Below, piece after piece: positions 30,556 to 37,752 of a stretch of DNA of 64,000 nucleotides; positions within the stretch are counted from its first letter, which is position 1, and the number at the start of each line of letters is the position of its first letter. The position numbers and the translations under genes were made by a program. Origin of the DNA: an uncultured Trueperaceae bacterium (GTDB lineage Bacteria; Deinococcota; Deinococci; Deinococcales; Trueperaceae). The stretch covers positions 21,425 to 85,424 of the forward strand of contig CAJXOA010000006.1 in assembly GCA_913057685.1 (NCBI GenBank), written 5' to 3'. The notes under the pieces are model-generated. The model was not told the DNA's origin. It searched no databases and was given only the letters and a program-made list of their open reading frames with translations.

Positions 30556-31911
30556 ATGGCGCTGCCTCCCTCCGGCGACACGATCGCGGCGATCGCCACC
30601 GCCCCCGGCGAGGGGGCGATCGGCGTCGTCCGCGTCGCGGGCCCCGACGCGTTCGCCGTCGCCGACGCGGTCTTCCGGCCGCGCCGCGGCCCGCCCCCAA
30701 GCGAGCGGGAGGCCGGACGGATCGCCACCGGCCGCGTCGTGCGTGACGGGGAGGTGCTCGACGACGCGGTGTTGCTGCCGTTCCGCGCGCCGCACAGCTA
30801 CACCGGGCAGGACGCCGTGGAGCTGCAGACGCACGGCGGACCGGCGGTCCTGCGCGCGGTGCTCGACGCCTGCCTCGCGGCCGGCGCCCGCCCCGCCGGC
30901 CCCGGCGAGTTCACCCTGCGCGCGTACCTCGCCGGCAAACTCGATCTCGTGCAGGCGGAAAGCGTCCTCGCGGTCGTCGAGGCGCGCAGCGACCGGGCGC
31001 GACGCAGCGCCACCGACGGCCTCACCGAACGCCTCTCGCGGGAACTGGGGGACCTGCAGGAGGCCCTGACGGCGGCGTACGGCGACGTCACCGCCGTCCT
31101 CGACTACCCCGAGGAGGGCGTCGAGCTGCGCGACCCGAAACCGCGCGTCCGCACCGTCCGCGAGCGCATCGCGGCGTTGCTCGCCACCGCCGACGCCGCC
31201 GCCCTCACCCGGCGGGGGGCGCGCCTCGCGATCCTGGGGCGCCCGAACGCCGGCAAGTCCAGCCTCCTGAACGCCTTGTTGGGGTACGACCGCTCGATCG
31301 TCTCCGACGTGCCCGGCACCACCCGCGACTACCTGGAGGCGCCCCTGGACCTTCGCGGCGTGCCGGTCACCGCGATCGACACCGCCGGCGTGCGGGAGAG
31401 CCCGGACGCGGTCGAGGCGGTCGGCGTCGAGCGGGCGCTGGAGCTCGCCGGGCACGCCGACCTGGTGCTGTGCCTGTGGGACGTCGGTCGGCCGCTCGCG
31501 GCGGAGGATCACGCCCTCTGGGCGCGCCTCCCGGCGGCGCGGACGGTGCCGGTCGCCTCCAAGAGCGACCGGACGGCGGCGTGGGACCCCTCCGCGCCGG
31601 GCGGCGACCTGCCCGCCGCCCTCCCGGTCAGTGCCGCGTCGGGGGACGGCCTCGATGCGCTCGTCGACACCGTCGCCGAGCGCCTCCTCGGGGCGGCGGC
31701 CGGCGAGGAGTTGTGGGTCACCAGCGACCGGCACGTCGCCGTCCTCCGGCGGGTGGACGACGCCCTCGCCCGCGCGCTCGAGGCGCCGGACGACCTGATG
31801 GCGATGGATTTGCAGGACGCCCTGGGGGAGCTCGCGACGATCACGGGCCGCGGCGACGTCGCCGAAGCGACCCTCGAGCACGTCTTCGCGAACTTCTGCG
31901 TCGGGAAGTAG
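30556..31911 (+). CDS. mnmE: tRNA uridine-5-carboxymethylaminomethyl modification GTPase
   Basis: With MnmG modifies the wobble uridine of tRNAs, 451 residues. N-terminal formyl-THF-binding domain: DTIAAIATAPGEGAIGVVRV (8-27), YTGQDAVELQTHGG, PGEFTLRAYLAGKLDLVQAE. The G domain is inserted in a helical domain: P-loop GRPNAGKSSLLNALLG, switch DVPGTTRDYLE, DTAGVRES. The G4 motif reads SKSD rather than NKxD (residues approximately 336-339). The family's C-terminal Cys is kept in the final FCVGK. Start ATG 30556 has no ribosome site; TGC-GACCCT six nt upstream is a near-consensus leaderless extended -10. Confidence 0.96.
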   Translation: MALPPSGDTIAAIATAPGEGAIGVVRVAGPDAFAVADAVFRPRRGPPPSEREAGRIATGRVVRDGEVLDDAVLLPFRAPHSYTGQDAVELQTHGGPAVLRAVLDACLAAGARPAGPGEFTLRAYLAGKLDLVQAESVLAVVEARSDRARRSATDGLTERLSRELGDLQEALTAAYGDVTAVLDYPEEGVELRDPKPRVRTVRERIAALLATADAAALTRRGARLAILGRPNAGKSSLLNALLGYDRSIVSDVPGTTRDYLEAPLDLRGVPVTAIDTAGVRESPDAVEAVGVERALELAGHADLVLCLWDVGRPLAAEDHALWARLPAARTVPVASKSDRTAAWDPSAPGGDLPAALPVSAASGDGLDALVDTVAERLLGAAAGEELWVTSDRHVAVLRRVDDALARALEAPDDLMAMDLQDALGELATITGRGDVAEATLEHVFANFCVGK

Positions 31912-31916
31912 GTCCC

Positions 31917-32423
31917 TCAGGCGACGTCGGTCTCGCGGGCGGCGTCCTGCGCCGCGGCGCGGACCGCTTCGGGGAACGCCGCTTGGATCTTCGCGAGGAC
32001 GTTGTCGGCGGTGACGTCGATCATGCGCAACAGCGCCCGTCCCCCCCAACGGCCGCTGTGCGGCAGCTTCAGGTGGATCTCGATGTCGAACACGTAGCGC
32101 AGGAGGCTGCCGTCCCCGTCGGGACGGACGTGCCCCTCCCCCCCGACCCGCGCCCACCCGGGCGTGTCGTCGAGGTCGAGGCCGACGAGGACCGCGCCGG
32201 CCTCGGTCGGGTCGATGCGGCTGCGGAAGCGGAGGCGTTGCGCCCCGAACAGGGCGGCGTTCACCGGCAGGAGCGCCGTCACGACGCCGTCCTCGTCCAC
32301 GTCGAGGCGTTCGAGGAAGTCGGCGTGCCGGAGGCTCCGCTCGACGTCGCGGACGAACGCGACGGCGCGGTCGGGCGGCAGGGTCGAGGGCACCTCGAAG
32401 GCGACGTGTCGTTCGAGCTTCAC
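31917..32423 (-). CDS. DUF3809-like protein
   Basis: 168 residues from GTG 32423, overlapping the DUF3248-like gene by GTGA. VKLERHVAFEVPSTLPPDRAVAFVRDVERSL opens a START/SRPBCC-like alpha-beta fold, followed by ALLPVNAALFGAQRLRFRSRI, GEGHVRPDGDGSLLRYVFDIEIHLKLP and a C-terminal amphipathic helix. The pattern resembles polyketide-cyclase/coenzyme-Q-binding folds that hold hydrophobic ligands (inference). I associate it from memory with DUF3809, known mainly from Deinococcota. It is convergent with mnmE, 5 bp away. Confidence 0.68.
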   Translation of the reverse strand: MKLERHVAFEVPSTLPPDRAVAFVRDVERSLRHADFLERLDVDEDGVVTALLPVNAALFGAQRLRFRSRIDPTEAGAVLVGLDLDDTPGWARVGGEGHVRPDGDGSLLRYVFDIEIHLKLPHSGRWGGRALLRMIDVTADNVLAKIQAAFPEAVRAAAQDAARETDVA

Positions 32424-32740
32424 GCGCCCCGCGCCTTGGGGGACACCCACTCGACGCGGACGTCGCCGGTCTCGAGCGCCTCCGCCAACTCCGCGTCGCT
32501 GGCGTTGCGGAGTTTCGGGAGGTCGGCGAACGCCTGCGCGGCGCTGGGGAGGCCGACCCGGACCGTGAGCGGCGCGTCGTCCGACGTGCGCCCCACCCGC
32601 CACACGAGGTTCGCGGCGAGCGCCTCGAGGCGGTCCGGCGTCACGCCGGCGGGGGTGGCGTCCGGGTCGGCGGGTCCGCCGGCCCCGCCGTCGGGGGGCG
32701 GCGCGCCGTCCTCGGGGGGTGGGAGGGGGTCGTCGTGCAT
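32420..32740 (-). CDS. DUF3248-like small protein
   Basis: 106 residues from ATG 32740. Residues 1-35 are Pro/Gly/Asp-rich and disordered. Residues 36-102 are a compact domain: LEALAANLVWRVGRTSDDAPLTVRVGL, then FADLPKLRNASDAELAEALETGDVRVEWV. I relate it from memory to DUF3248, a Thermus/Deinococcus family with a solved structure and no function. The ATG lies 6 nt after TACCCT, so it is leaderless and first in a two-gene operon with the DUF3809-like gene. Confidence 0.65.
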   Translation of the reverse strand: MHDDPLPPPEDGAPPPDGGAGGPADPDATPAGVTPDRLEALAANLVWRVGRTSDDAPLTVRVGLPSAAQAFADLPKLRNASDAELAEALETGDVRVEWVSPKARGA

Positions 32741-32746
32741 GCGTCC

Positions 32747-32752
32747 AGGGTA
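32747..32752 (-). promoter_or_regulatory. Leaderless -10 box of the DUF3248-DUF3809 operon
   Basis: TACCCT on the minus strand, 6 nt before ATG 32740; divergent from the DUF368 promoter 35 bp away. Confidence 0.55.
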
Positions 32753-32786
32753 CCGCAGCGCCCGCCGTCCGGCGTGCCCTCGCGCG

Positions 32787-32795
32787 TGCTAGGTT
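32787..32795 (+). promoter_or_regulatory. Leaderless extended -10 box of the DUF368 gene
   Basis: TGC-TAGGTT, 7 nt before GTG 32803; no ribosome site between. Confidence 0.62.
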
Positions 32796-32802
32796 CCCTC
32801 CC

Positions 32803-33750
32803 GTGAACGCCTCGGACGCCTCCGCCCCGCACGCGCCTCGCGGCGCCCCCCACCCCCGACGCGCCGCCCTCGCGACCGCCGCGCGCGGCGTCGGGATCGG
32901 CGCCGCCGACCTCGTGCCCGGCGTTTCGGGCGGCACGATGGCGTTGATCCTCGGCATCTACCCCCGCCTGATCGGCGCGATCGCGGCGTTCACCGGGCAG
33001 CCGTTCCGCGCGGCGCTGCGCCACGGGCGCCTCCTCGCCGCCTGGCGGGCGGTGGACGGCGCCTTCCTCGCCGCCCTCGGGGCCGGCATGGCGGTCGCGA
33101 TCGTGGGGCTCGCCGGGGCGTTGTCGTTCGCCCTCGACCGCTACCCGGTCGCGGTGTACGGCGCCTTCTTCGGGCTGATCCTCGCCTCCGCCCCGCTCGT
33201 GTTCCGGCGCGTGCGGCGCCCCGGCGTGCGGGTGTGGGCCGCCGCCGCCCTCGGGACCGCGTTCGCGTGGACGCTGGCGGGCCTGGTGCCGCTCGAGGCG
33301 CCCGGTGGGGCGTGGGTGGTGGCGGCCTCGGGGGCGGCGGCGGTGGCGGCGTTGCTGCTGCCCGGCGTGTCCGGCGCGTTCGTGCTGTTGTTGCTGGGGC
33401 AGTACGAACGGGTGTTGCAGGCCGTCGCGACGTTGGACGCCGGGGTGCTGCTCCCCCTCGCCGCCGGCATGGTCGCCGGCGGCCTGCTCGCGGCGCGGAC
33501 GTTGGCCGCCGTCCTGGCGCGCTACCCCGACCCCACCCTCGGGCTCCTCGCGGGGTTCCTGGTGGGGGCCCTGCGGAAGGTCTGGCCGTGGCAGGACGGC
33601 GCCGCGGTCGCGACGTTCGCGGCGCCCGCCGGCCCCGCCGAAGCGGCGCTCGGTGTGACGTTCGTGGCGCTGGGGGTGGGCGTCGTCGTCATGCTGGAGA
33701 CGTTGGCCCGCCCGCGGCCGCGCGAGCGTGCGTCCATGCCGCCCCGCTGA
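32803..33750 (+). CDS. DUF368 membrane protein (undecaprenyl-phosphate transporter family)
   Basis: 315 residues, with eight to ten hydrophobic segments. Members of DUF368 (PopT) were shown in other bacteria to flip undecaprenyl phosphate back across the membrane. The duplicated signature is seen twice: GAADLVPGVSGGTMALILGIY near residue 32 and ALLLPGVSGAFVLLLLGQYERVL near residue 183, the hallmark PGVSGG/PGVSGA re-entrant loops. The first 30 residues are hydrophilic Ala/Pro/Arg. The PAP2 phosphatase 2.3 kb upstream may act on the same lipid carrier, an inference from family only. Confidence 0.9.
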   Translation: MNASDASAPHAPRGAPHPRRAALATAARGVGIGAADLVPGVSGGTMALILGIYPRLIGAIAAFTGQPFRAALRHGRLLAAWRAVDGAFLAALGAGMAVAIVGLAGALSFALDRYPVAVYGAFFGLILASAPLVFRRVRRPGVRVWAAAALGTAFAWTLAGLVPLEAPGGAWVVAASGAAAVAALLLPGVSGAFVLLLLGQYERVLQAVATLDAGVLLPLAAGMVAGGLLAARTLAAVLARYPDPTLGLLAGFLVGALRKVWPWQDGAAVATFAAPAGPAEAALGVTFVALGVGVVVMLETLARPRPRERASMPPR

Positions 33751-33893
33751 GCGTTCACGTTGTTCATGCTCGCCTCGTCCGAATCTCAGATGCGGATGCG
33801 ACGCTGACGCCACGGTGCCCCCTCGGCACCCGCACGGCGCGCCCCCGCGCGCGCCGAAGCTCGACCCGATCACGGTCCCCCCAAGGAGGTCTC

Positions 33894-35165
33894 ATGCGAC
33901 GCACGTCCCCCGTTCCTTCGTTCCCTCGCTTCCGCCGCCCGGCCGCCCGGCCGGTCGCGGTCACGGCCCTCCTGACGGTCCTCCTGACGGCGTTCGTCGG
34001 ATTCGCGGCCGCGCAATCGACGTCGTACGCGCCGCTCCTCGAGAGCGAGCGCAACACCATCGAGGTCGTCGAGCGCTACGCGCCGTCGGTCGTCGCGGTG
34101 AACGTCCGCGTCGAGGGCCGCATCACGAACCCGCTCGAGGACATCCCCGAGGACCAGATCCCACCGTTCTTCCGGGAGTTCCTCCCGCAGTTCGAGCAAC
34201 GCCAGCGCCCCCAACAGGGATCGGGCAGCGGCTTCGTCGTCGACGCGTCCGGCGCGATCGTGACGAACTACCACGTCGTCGACGCCGCCCTGGAGGAGGC
34301 GTCGGTCGTCGAGCGCGACGGCGCGGAGGTCAGCGTCACGTTCCCCGACGGCGCGGAGGTCCCCGTCGAGGTCGTCGGCGCGAACGCCCTGTACGACCTC
34401 GCGCTCCTCGTGCCCGAGGACGGTGCGGACGTCCCCACCGACCTGCGCCCGATCCCGCTCGCCGACGCGACGCCGCGCGTCGGGCAGAAGGTCATCGCGA
34501 TCGGTAACCCGTTCGGTTTCGAGTCGACCGTCACGACCGGCATCGTGTCCGCCCTCGGACGCACCCTGCAGGGGGTCGGCGAGATCGCCGTGCCGCTGGT
34601 GCAGACCGACGCGGCGATCAACCCGGGCAACTCCGGCGGTCCGCTCCTGAACGCGCGGGGCGAACTGGTGGGGGTCAACACCGCGATCATCCCGAACGTC
34701 GGCGCGACCGGGCAACGCGGTTCGCTCGGCATCGGCTTCGCGGTGCCCGCCTCCACCCTCGCCAGCGCCCTCGACGGCCTGCGCGACGGTGGCTTCGTCA
34801 GCGTCCGCACCCGCGCCCGGCTGGGCGTCACCGTCCGCGACGTCGCGTCGTACCCCGAGGCGATCCGTGAACGCCTCGACCTGCCCGATCAGGGGGTCGC
34901 CATCCTCGAGGTCGCGCCGGACGGGGCGGCGGACGAGGCCGGCCTGCGCGGCAGCAGCTTCGGCATCCAGGTGAACGGCACCACGATCCCGGTTCCCGAG
35001 GACGTCGTGACGGCGATCGACGGCACGCCGGTCGAGGCGGCCGAGGACCTGCAGCGCGCCGTGTTCGCGCTTCGCGAGGGCGACACCGTCACGCTCACCG
35101 TCGAGAGCGGGGGCGAGGTGCGCGAGGTGGACGTCACCCTGTCGGTCGTGCCCGAAGGCGACTGA
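33894..35165 (+). CDS. HtrA/DegP-type periplasmic serine protease with PDZ domain
   Basis: 423 residues from ATG 33894 with AAGGAGGT upstream. A signal peptide or anchor occupies residues 1-42 (ending GFAAAQS). The trypsin-like domain has His127 in TNYHVVD, Asp in LYDLALLVP (about 168) and Ser247 in NPGNSGGPL. Oxyanion and specificity loops are complete. One C-terminal PDZ domain (about 305-420) carries LGVTVRD and GVAILEVAPDGAADEAGL. DegS/HtrA2-like architecture with a single PDZ. It probably handles envelope protein quality control. The 143-bp upstream gap holds no promoter I would call with confidence. Confidence 0.95.
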   Translation: MRRTSPVPSFPRFRRPAARPVAVTALLTVLLTAFVGFAAAQSTSYAPLLESERNTIEVVERYAPSVVAVNVRVEGRITNPLEDIPEDQIPPFFREFLPQFEQRQRPQQGSGSGFVVDASGAIVTNYHVVDAALEEASVVERDGAEVSVTFPDGAEVPVEVVGANALYDLALLVPEDGADVPTDLRPIPLADATPRVGQKVIAIGNPFGFESTVTTGIVSALGRTLQGVGEIAVPLVQTDAAINPGNSGGPLLNARGELVGVNTAIIPNVGATGQRGSLGIGFAVPASTLASALDGLRDGGFVSVRTRARLGVTVRDVASYPEAIRERLDLPDQGVAILEVAPDGAADEAGLRGSSFGIQVNGTTIPVPEDVVTAIDGTPVEAAEDLQRAVFALREGDTVTLTVESGGEVREVDVTLSVVPEGD

Positions 35166-35246
35166 GCGCCCCACCGCACCGATCCCCGCACCGACCCAGG
35201 CACCGACCCCGACCGCTCCCCGCTCCGATTCCCGCACCGATTCCTT
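35166..35246 (+). repeat. Degenerate 12-bp direct repeats after the htrA-like gene
   Basis: Five or six imperfect copies of CGCACCGAyyCC (for example at 35174, 35186 and 35232) fill the gap between the protease stop and the terminator hairpin. No coding potential or known site recognised. Confidence 0.45.
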
Positions 35247-35275
35247 CACCGCCGCCCCTTCCCGGGGCGGCGGTG
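35247..35275 (+). terminator. Terminator hairpin of the htrA-like gene
   Basis: Perfect 12-bp stem CACCGCCGCCCC / GGGGCGGCGGTG (35247-35258, 35264-35275) with a TTCCC loop; only a short T-containing tail (CTACCTT) follows. The next gene's -10 box begins directly on its 3' flank. Confidence 0.6.
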
Positions 35276-35282
35276 CTACCTT
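35274..35282 (+). promoter_or_regulatory. Leaderless extended -10 box of the patatin gene
   Basis: TGC-TACCTT, 6 nt before ATG 35289. The TG overlaps the last bases of the preceding hairpin. Confidence 0.6.
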
Positions 35283-35288
35283 GCAGGT

Positions 35289-36155
35289 ATGACGCGACGA
35301 CCCCAGGTGGCGTTGGTGTTGTCGGGCGGGGGCGCGCGCGGGTTCGCGCACATCGGGGTGATGCAGGCGCTACGGGCGCGCGACGTGCGCGTCGACGCGA
35401 TCGCCGGCACCTCCATGGGCGCCATCCTCGGTGCGATGGCCGCCGCCGGGCACGACGCCGACGCGATCTACGAGATCGCCGACGGGCTCGGTTGGCGCGA
35501 CGTCCTCGACCTGAGTCTCGGGGCGGGCCTGTTGAAGGGCGACAAGCTCAAGCGCTTCCTGCAGGAACGCATCCCCGCGACGTTCGACGCCCTCGACGTG
35601 CCGTTGGCGATCACCACGACCGACATGGAGACCGGCGAGGAGGTCATCCTCCGCGAGGGCGACCTGGTGGAGGCGGTCCGCGCCTCCAGCAGCTTCCCCG
35701 GCGCGTTCGAACCGGTCGTCGTCGACGGGCGCACCCTCGCCGACGGGGGGATCGTCAACAACCTCCCGGTCGCCGCCGCCGCGCTGTTCGACGCGGACTA
35801 CGTCGTTGCCAGCGACGCGACGCCGCCCCGCCGGTCGGCGTTCGACCCGCCGACCGAGGACGACGGCAGTTGGTGGGAACGCATGGCCGCCACCGTCCGC
35901 CTGGAGCGCCGCAGCCCCATGGCGCAGATGCTGTTGCGCTCGACCGACGTCATGCAGGCGATGTTGACCGACCTGCAGTACACCTTCCACCCCGCCGACG
36001 TGCGCATCACGATGGACATGCCCGCCTACCGGATGGAGTCGTTCCGCGCCTTCCGCGACATCGTGACGTTGGGGCGGGAGACCGCCGAACGTACGCTCGA
36101 CGCGTTGGAGCGCGACCGGCCGGAGAAGGCGCCGCCCCGCACCCGCAGGCGGTAG
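35289..36155 (+). CDS. Patatin-like phospholipase (RssA/NTE family)
   Basis: Serine lipid acyl hydrolase, 288 residues. Oxyanion loop SGGGARGFAHIGV (13-25), nucleophile elbow AGTSMGAIL (GXSXG, Ser near 44) and the catalytic Asp in DGRTLADGGIVNNLPV (DGG near residue 155) give the full Ser-Asp dyad. A C-terminal extension (residues 200-280) with MAATVRLERRS and LLRSTDVMQAML is common to bacterial RssA relatives. No signal peptide, so it is cytosolic or membrane-associated. Its TAG stop forms part of the lepB -10 box. Confidence 0.92.
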   Translation: MTRRPQVALVLSGGGARGFAHIGVMQALRARDVRVDAIAGTSMGAILGAMAAAGHDADAIYEIADGLGWRDVLDLSLGAGLLKGDKLKRFLQERIPATFDALDVPLAITTTDMETGEEVILREGDLVEAVRASSSFPGAFEPVVVDGRTLADGGIVNNLPVAAAALFDADYVVASDATPPRRSAFDPPTEDDGSWWERMAATVRLERRSPMAQMLLRSTDVMQAMLTDLQYTFHPADVRITMDMPAYRMESFRAFRDIVTLGRETAERTLDALERDRPEKAPPRTRRR

Positions 36156-36158
36156 ACT
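36153..36158 (+). promoter_or_regulatory. Leaderless -10 box of lepB, containing the patatin stop codon
   Basis: TAGACT, 7 nt before ATG 36166; bases 36153-36155 are the stop codon of the patatin gene. Confidence 0.6.
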
Positions 36159-36165
36159 CCCCGGC

Positions 36166-37098
36166 ATGCCCGCTCCCGACTCGAGCGCCTCGCGCCGCGA
36201 CCGCGCGACCCCACCCCCCTGGCGCACCCGCCTCCTGCGCGAAGTGCGCGGGTACGCCGAAGCCCTGGCGATCGCGTACCTCGTCGTCACCTTCGTCTTC
36301 AACACGGTCGGGGTGGTCGGCGTCTCGATGAGCCCGAACCTCGACGGCGGCCGGTCGGGCGGCAGCGTCCTGTCGGCGTTGTTGACCGGCGACCGGGTGT
36401 TCATCCCGAAGTACGACACGTGGTTGCGTCGCGCCGGCCTCCTGGGGCCGTACGCGCGCGGCGAGATCGTCGTCGTGCGCGAACCGGCGAACGCCCCGAC
36501 CGCGCAGGAACGCGACCGCCGCCCGTTCTTCATCAAGCGCGTCATCGCCCGCTCGGGCGACGTCTTCCGCCTCGACGACGGCGTGACGATCGTGAACGGC
36601 GCGCCGGTGGATCAGGGGTACATCGAGGCCAGCGGCGAGATCACCGCCGACCCGATCGATTTCCCCGTCGTCACCGTCCGCGACGGGGAGGTCACCCACC
36701 TGCACGTCGGGTTCGCCCGCACGATGCGGGGGACCGCCGTCCCGCAACTCCCGCTCGACGGGCGCATCCCCGCCGGCGTGCCGGTCGACGACCCCCGCGT
36801 CCAGCTGTACTACGGCGACGTCGTCGACGCGCTCGCGCCCGTCCCCGAGGACGCACCGGAGGGCCGCGCGTTCCTGCACGAGCTGGTGGTGCCCGACGCG
36901 TCGTACTGGGTGATGGGCGACAACCGCCAGACGTCGGCGGGGGGCAGCGAGGACTCGCGCTACTTCGGACCGATCGACGCGATCACGGTCGCCGGTCGGG
37001 CGACCGCCGTCATTTGGCCGCCGCGCCGCGACGGCGCGTGGAACTGGCGGGCCCTGACCCCGCCACCGGCGTTCGACGCGATCCCCGAACGCCCCTGA
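36166..37098 (+). CDS. lepB: Signal peptidase I
   Basis: Cleaves Sec/Tat signal peptides at the outer face of the membrane, 310 residues. One N-terminal transmembrane segment (AEALAIAYLVVTFVFNTVGVVG, about 31-52 as read in pieces). The catalytic Ser is in VVGVSMSPNLD (box B), the general-base Lys in FFIKRVIARSGDVF (boxes C/D) and box E is MGDNRQTSAGGSEDSRYFGPI. A long periplasmic insertion (about 140-245) between boxes D and E makes it larger than the Bacillus enzyme. It complements secA and the exported proteins in the window. Confidence 0.96.
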   Translation: MPAPDSSASRRDRATPPPWRTRLLREVRGYAEALAIAYLVVTFVFNTVGVVGVSMSPNLDGGRSGGSVLSALLTGDRVFIPKYDTWLRRAGLLGPYARGEIVVVREPANAPTAQERDRRPFFIKRVIARSGDVFRLDDGVTIVNGAPVDQGYIEASGEITADPIDFPVVTVRDGEVTHLHVGFARTMRGTAVPQLPLDGRIPAGVPVDDPRVQLYYGDVVDALAPVPEDAPEGRAFLHELVVPDASYWVMGDNRQTSAGGSEDSRYFGPIDAITVAGRATAVIWPPRRDGAWNWRALTPPPAFDAIPERP

Positions 37099-37131
37099 GG
37101 ACCTCCCCGCCGTCGCGCGACGCGCGCCGCG

Positions 37132-37731
37132 TCAGGCGTGGCGGCCGTCGAGCTCGAGCGTTTCGGCGTTCGCCTGCATCGCCTCCAGCACGAACGCGGC
37201 GTGGTCCCACAGGTCGACGCCGAGATCCTCGGCGCCGTGCCGGACCTCGTCGCGCGCGACGCCCTTCGCGAACGCCTTGTCCTTGAACTTCTTCTTCAGG
37301 CTCTTCAGCGTCTGGTTACGGACGTCCTTGTCGGGCCGCACGAGCGCGGCGGCGGTCACCAGGCCGGTGATCTCGTCGCAGGCGTACAGCACCTTCGCGA
37401 GGCGGGACTCGCGCGGCACGCCGGTGTAGTCGGCGTGCCCGAGGATCGCCTCGGTCAGCGGCTCGGGCCAATCGTGCTCGCGCAGGTACGCCACCCCCAC
37501 GTACGGGTGGCCGTCCGGCCCCGGGTCGGGGTGGCGTTCGTAATCGAAGTCGTGCAGCAGGGCCGTGGCGGCCCACAGGTCCTCGTCCGCCCCCTCCGCG
37601 CGGGCGTACGCCCGGACGGCGGCCTCGACGGCGCGCATGTGCCGCCGCAGCGACTCCGACGGGGTCCACGCCTCCATGAGGGCGAGGGCGGCGTCGCGGA
37701 GGGGACCGGGGCTGCTGGCTGCGTCGCTCAT
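37132..37731 (-). CDS. HD-domain phosphohydrolase
   Basis: 199 residues with an HD metal site: LRRHMRAVEAAVRAYA (first His, near 30), ALLHDFDYERHPD (HD pair near 59), GHADYTG and ACDEITGLVTA (final Asp near 117). Related proteins are annotated as HDIG-domain or nucleotide phosphohydrolases. A Lys-rich segment KSLKKKFKDKAFAKGV near residue 140 is typical of this subgroup. Substrate unknown. It is leaderless (TGC-TAGCCT 7 nt upstream). Confidence 0.85.
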   Translation of the reverse strand: MSDAASSPGPLRDAALALMEAWTPSESLRRHMRAVEAAVRAYARAEGADEDLWAATALLHDFDYERHPDPGPDGHPYVGVAYLREHDWPEPLTEAILGHADYTGVPRESRLAKVLYACDEITGLVTAAALVRPDKDVRNQTLKSLKKKFKDKAFAKGVARDEVRHGAEDLGVDLWDHAAFVLEAMQANAETLELDGRHA

Positions 37732-37738
37732 GCGCGCG

Positions 37739-37747
37739 AGGCTAGCA
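37739..37747 (-). promoter_or_regulatory. Leaderless extended -10 box of the HD gene
   Basis: TGC-TAGCCT on the minus strand; hexamer 37739-37744, 7 nt before ATG 37731. Confidence 0.62.
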
Positions 37748-37752
37748 CGGCG

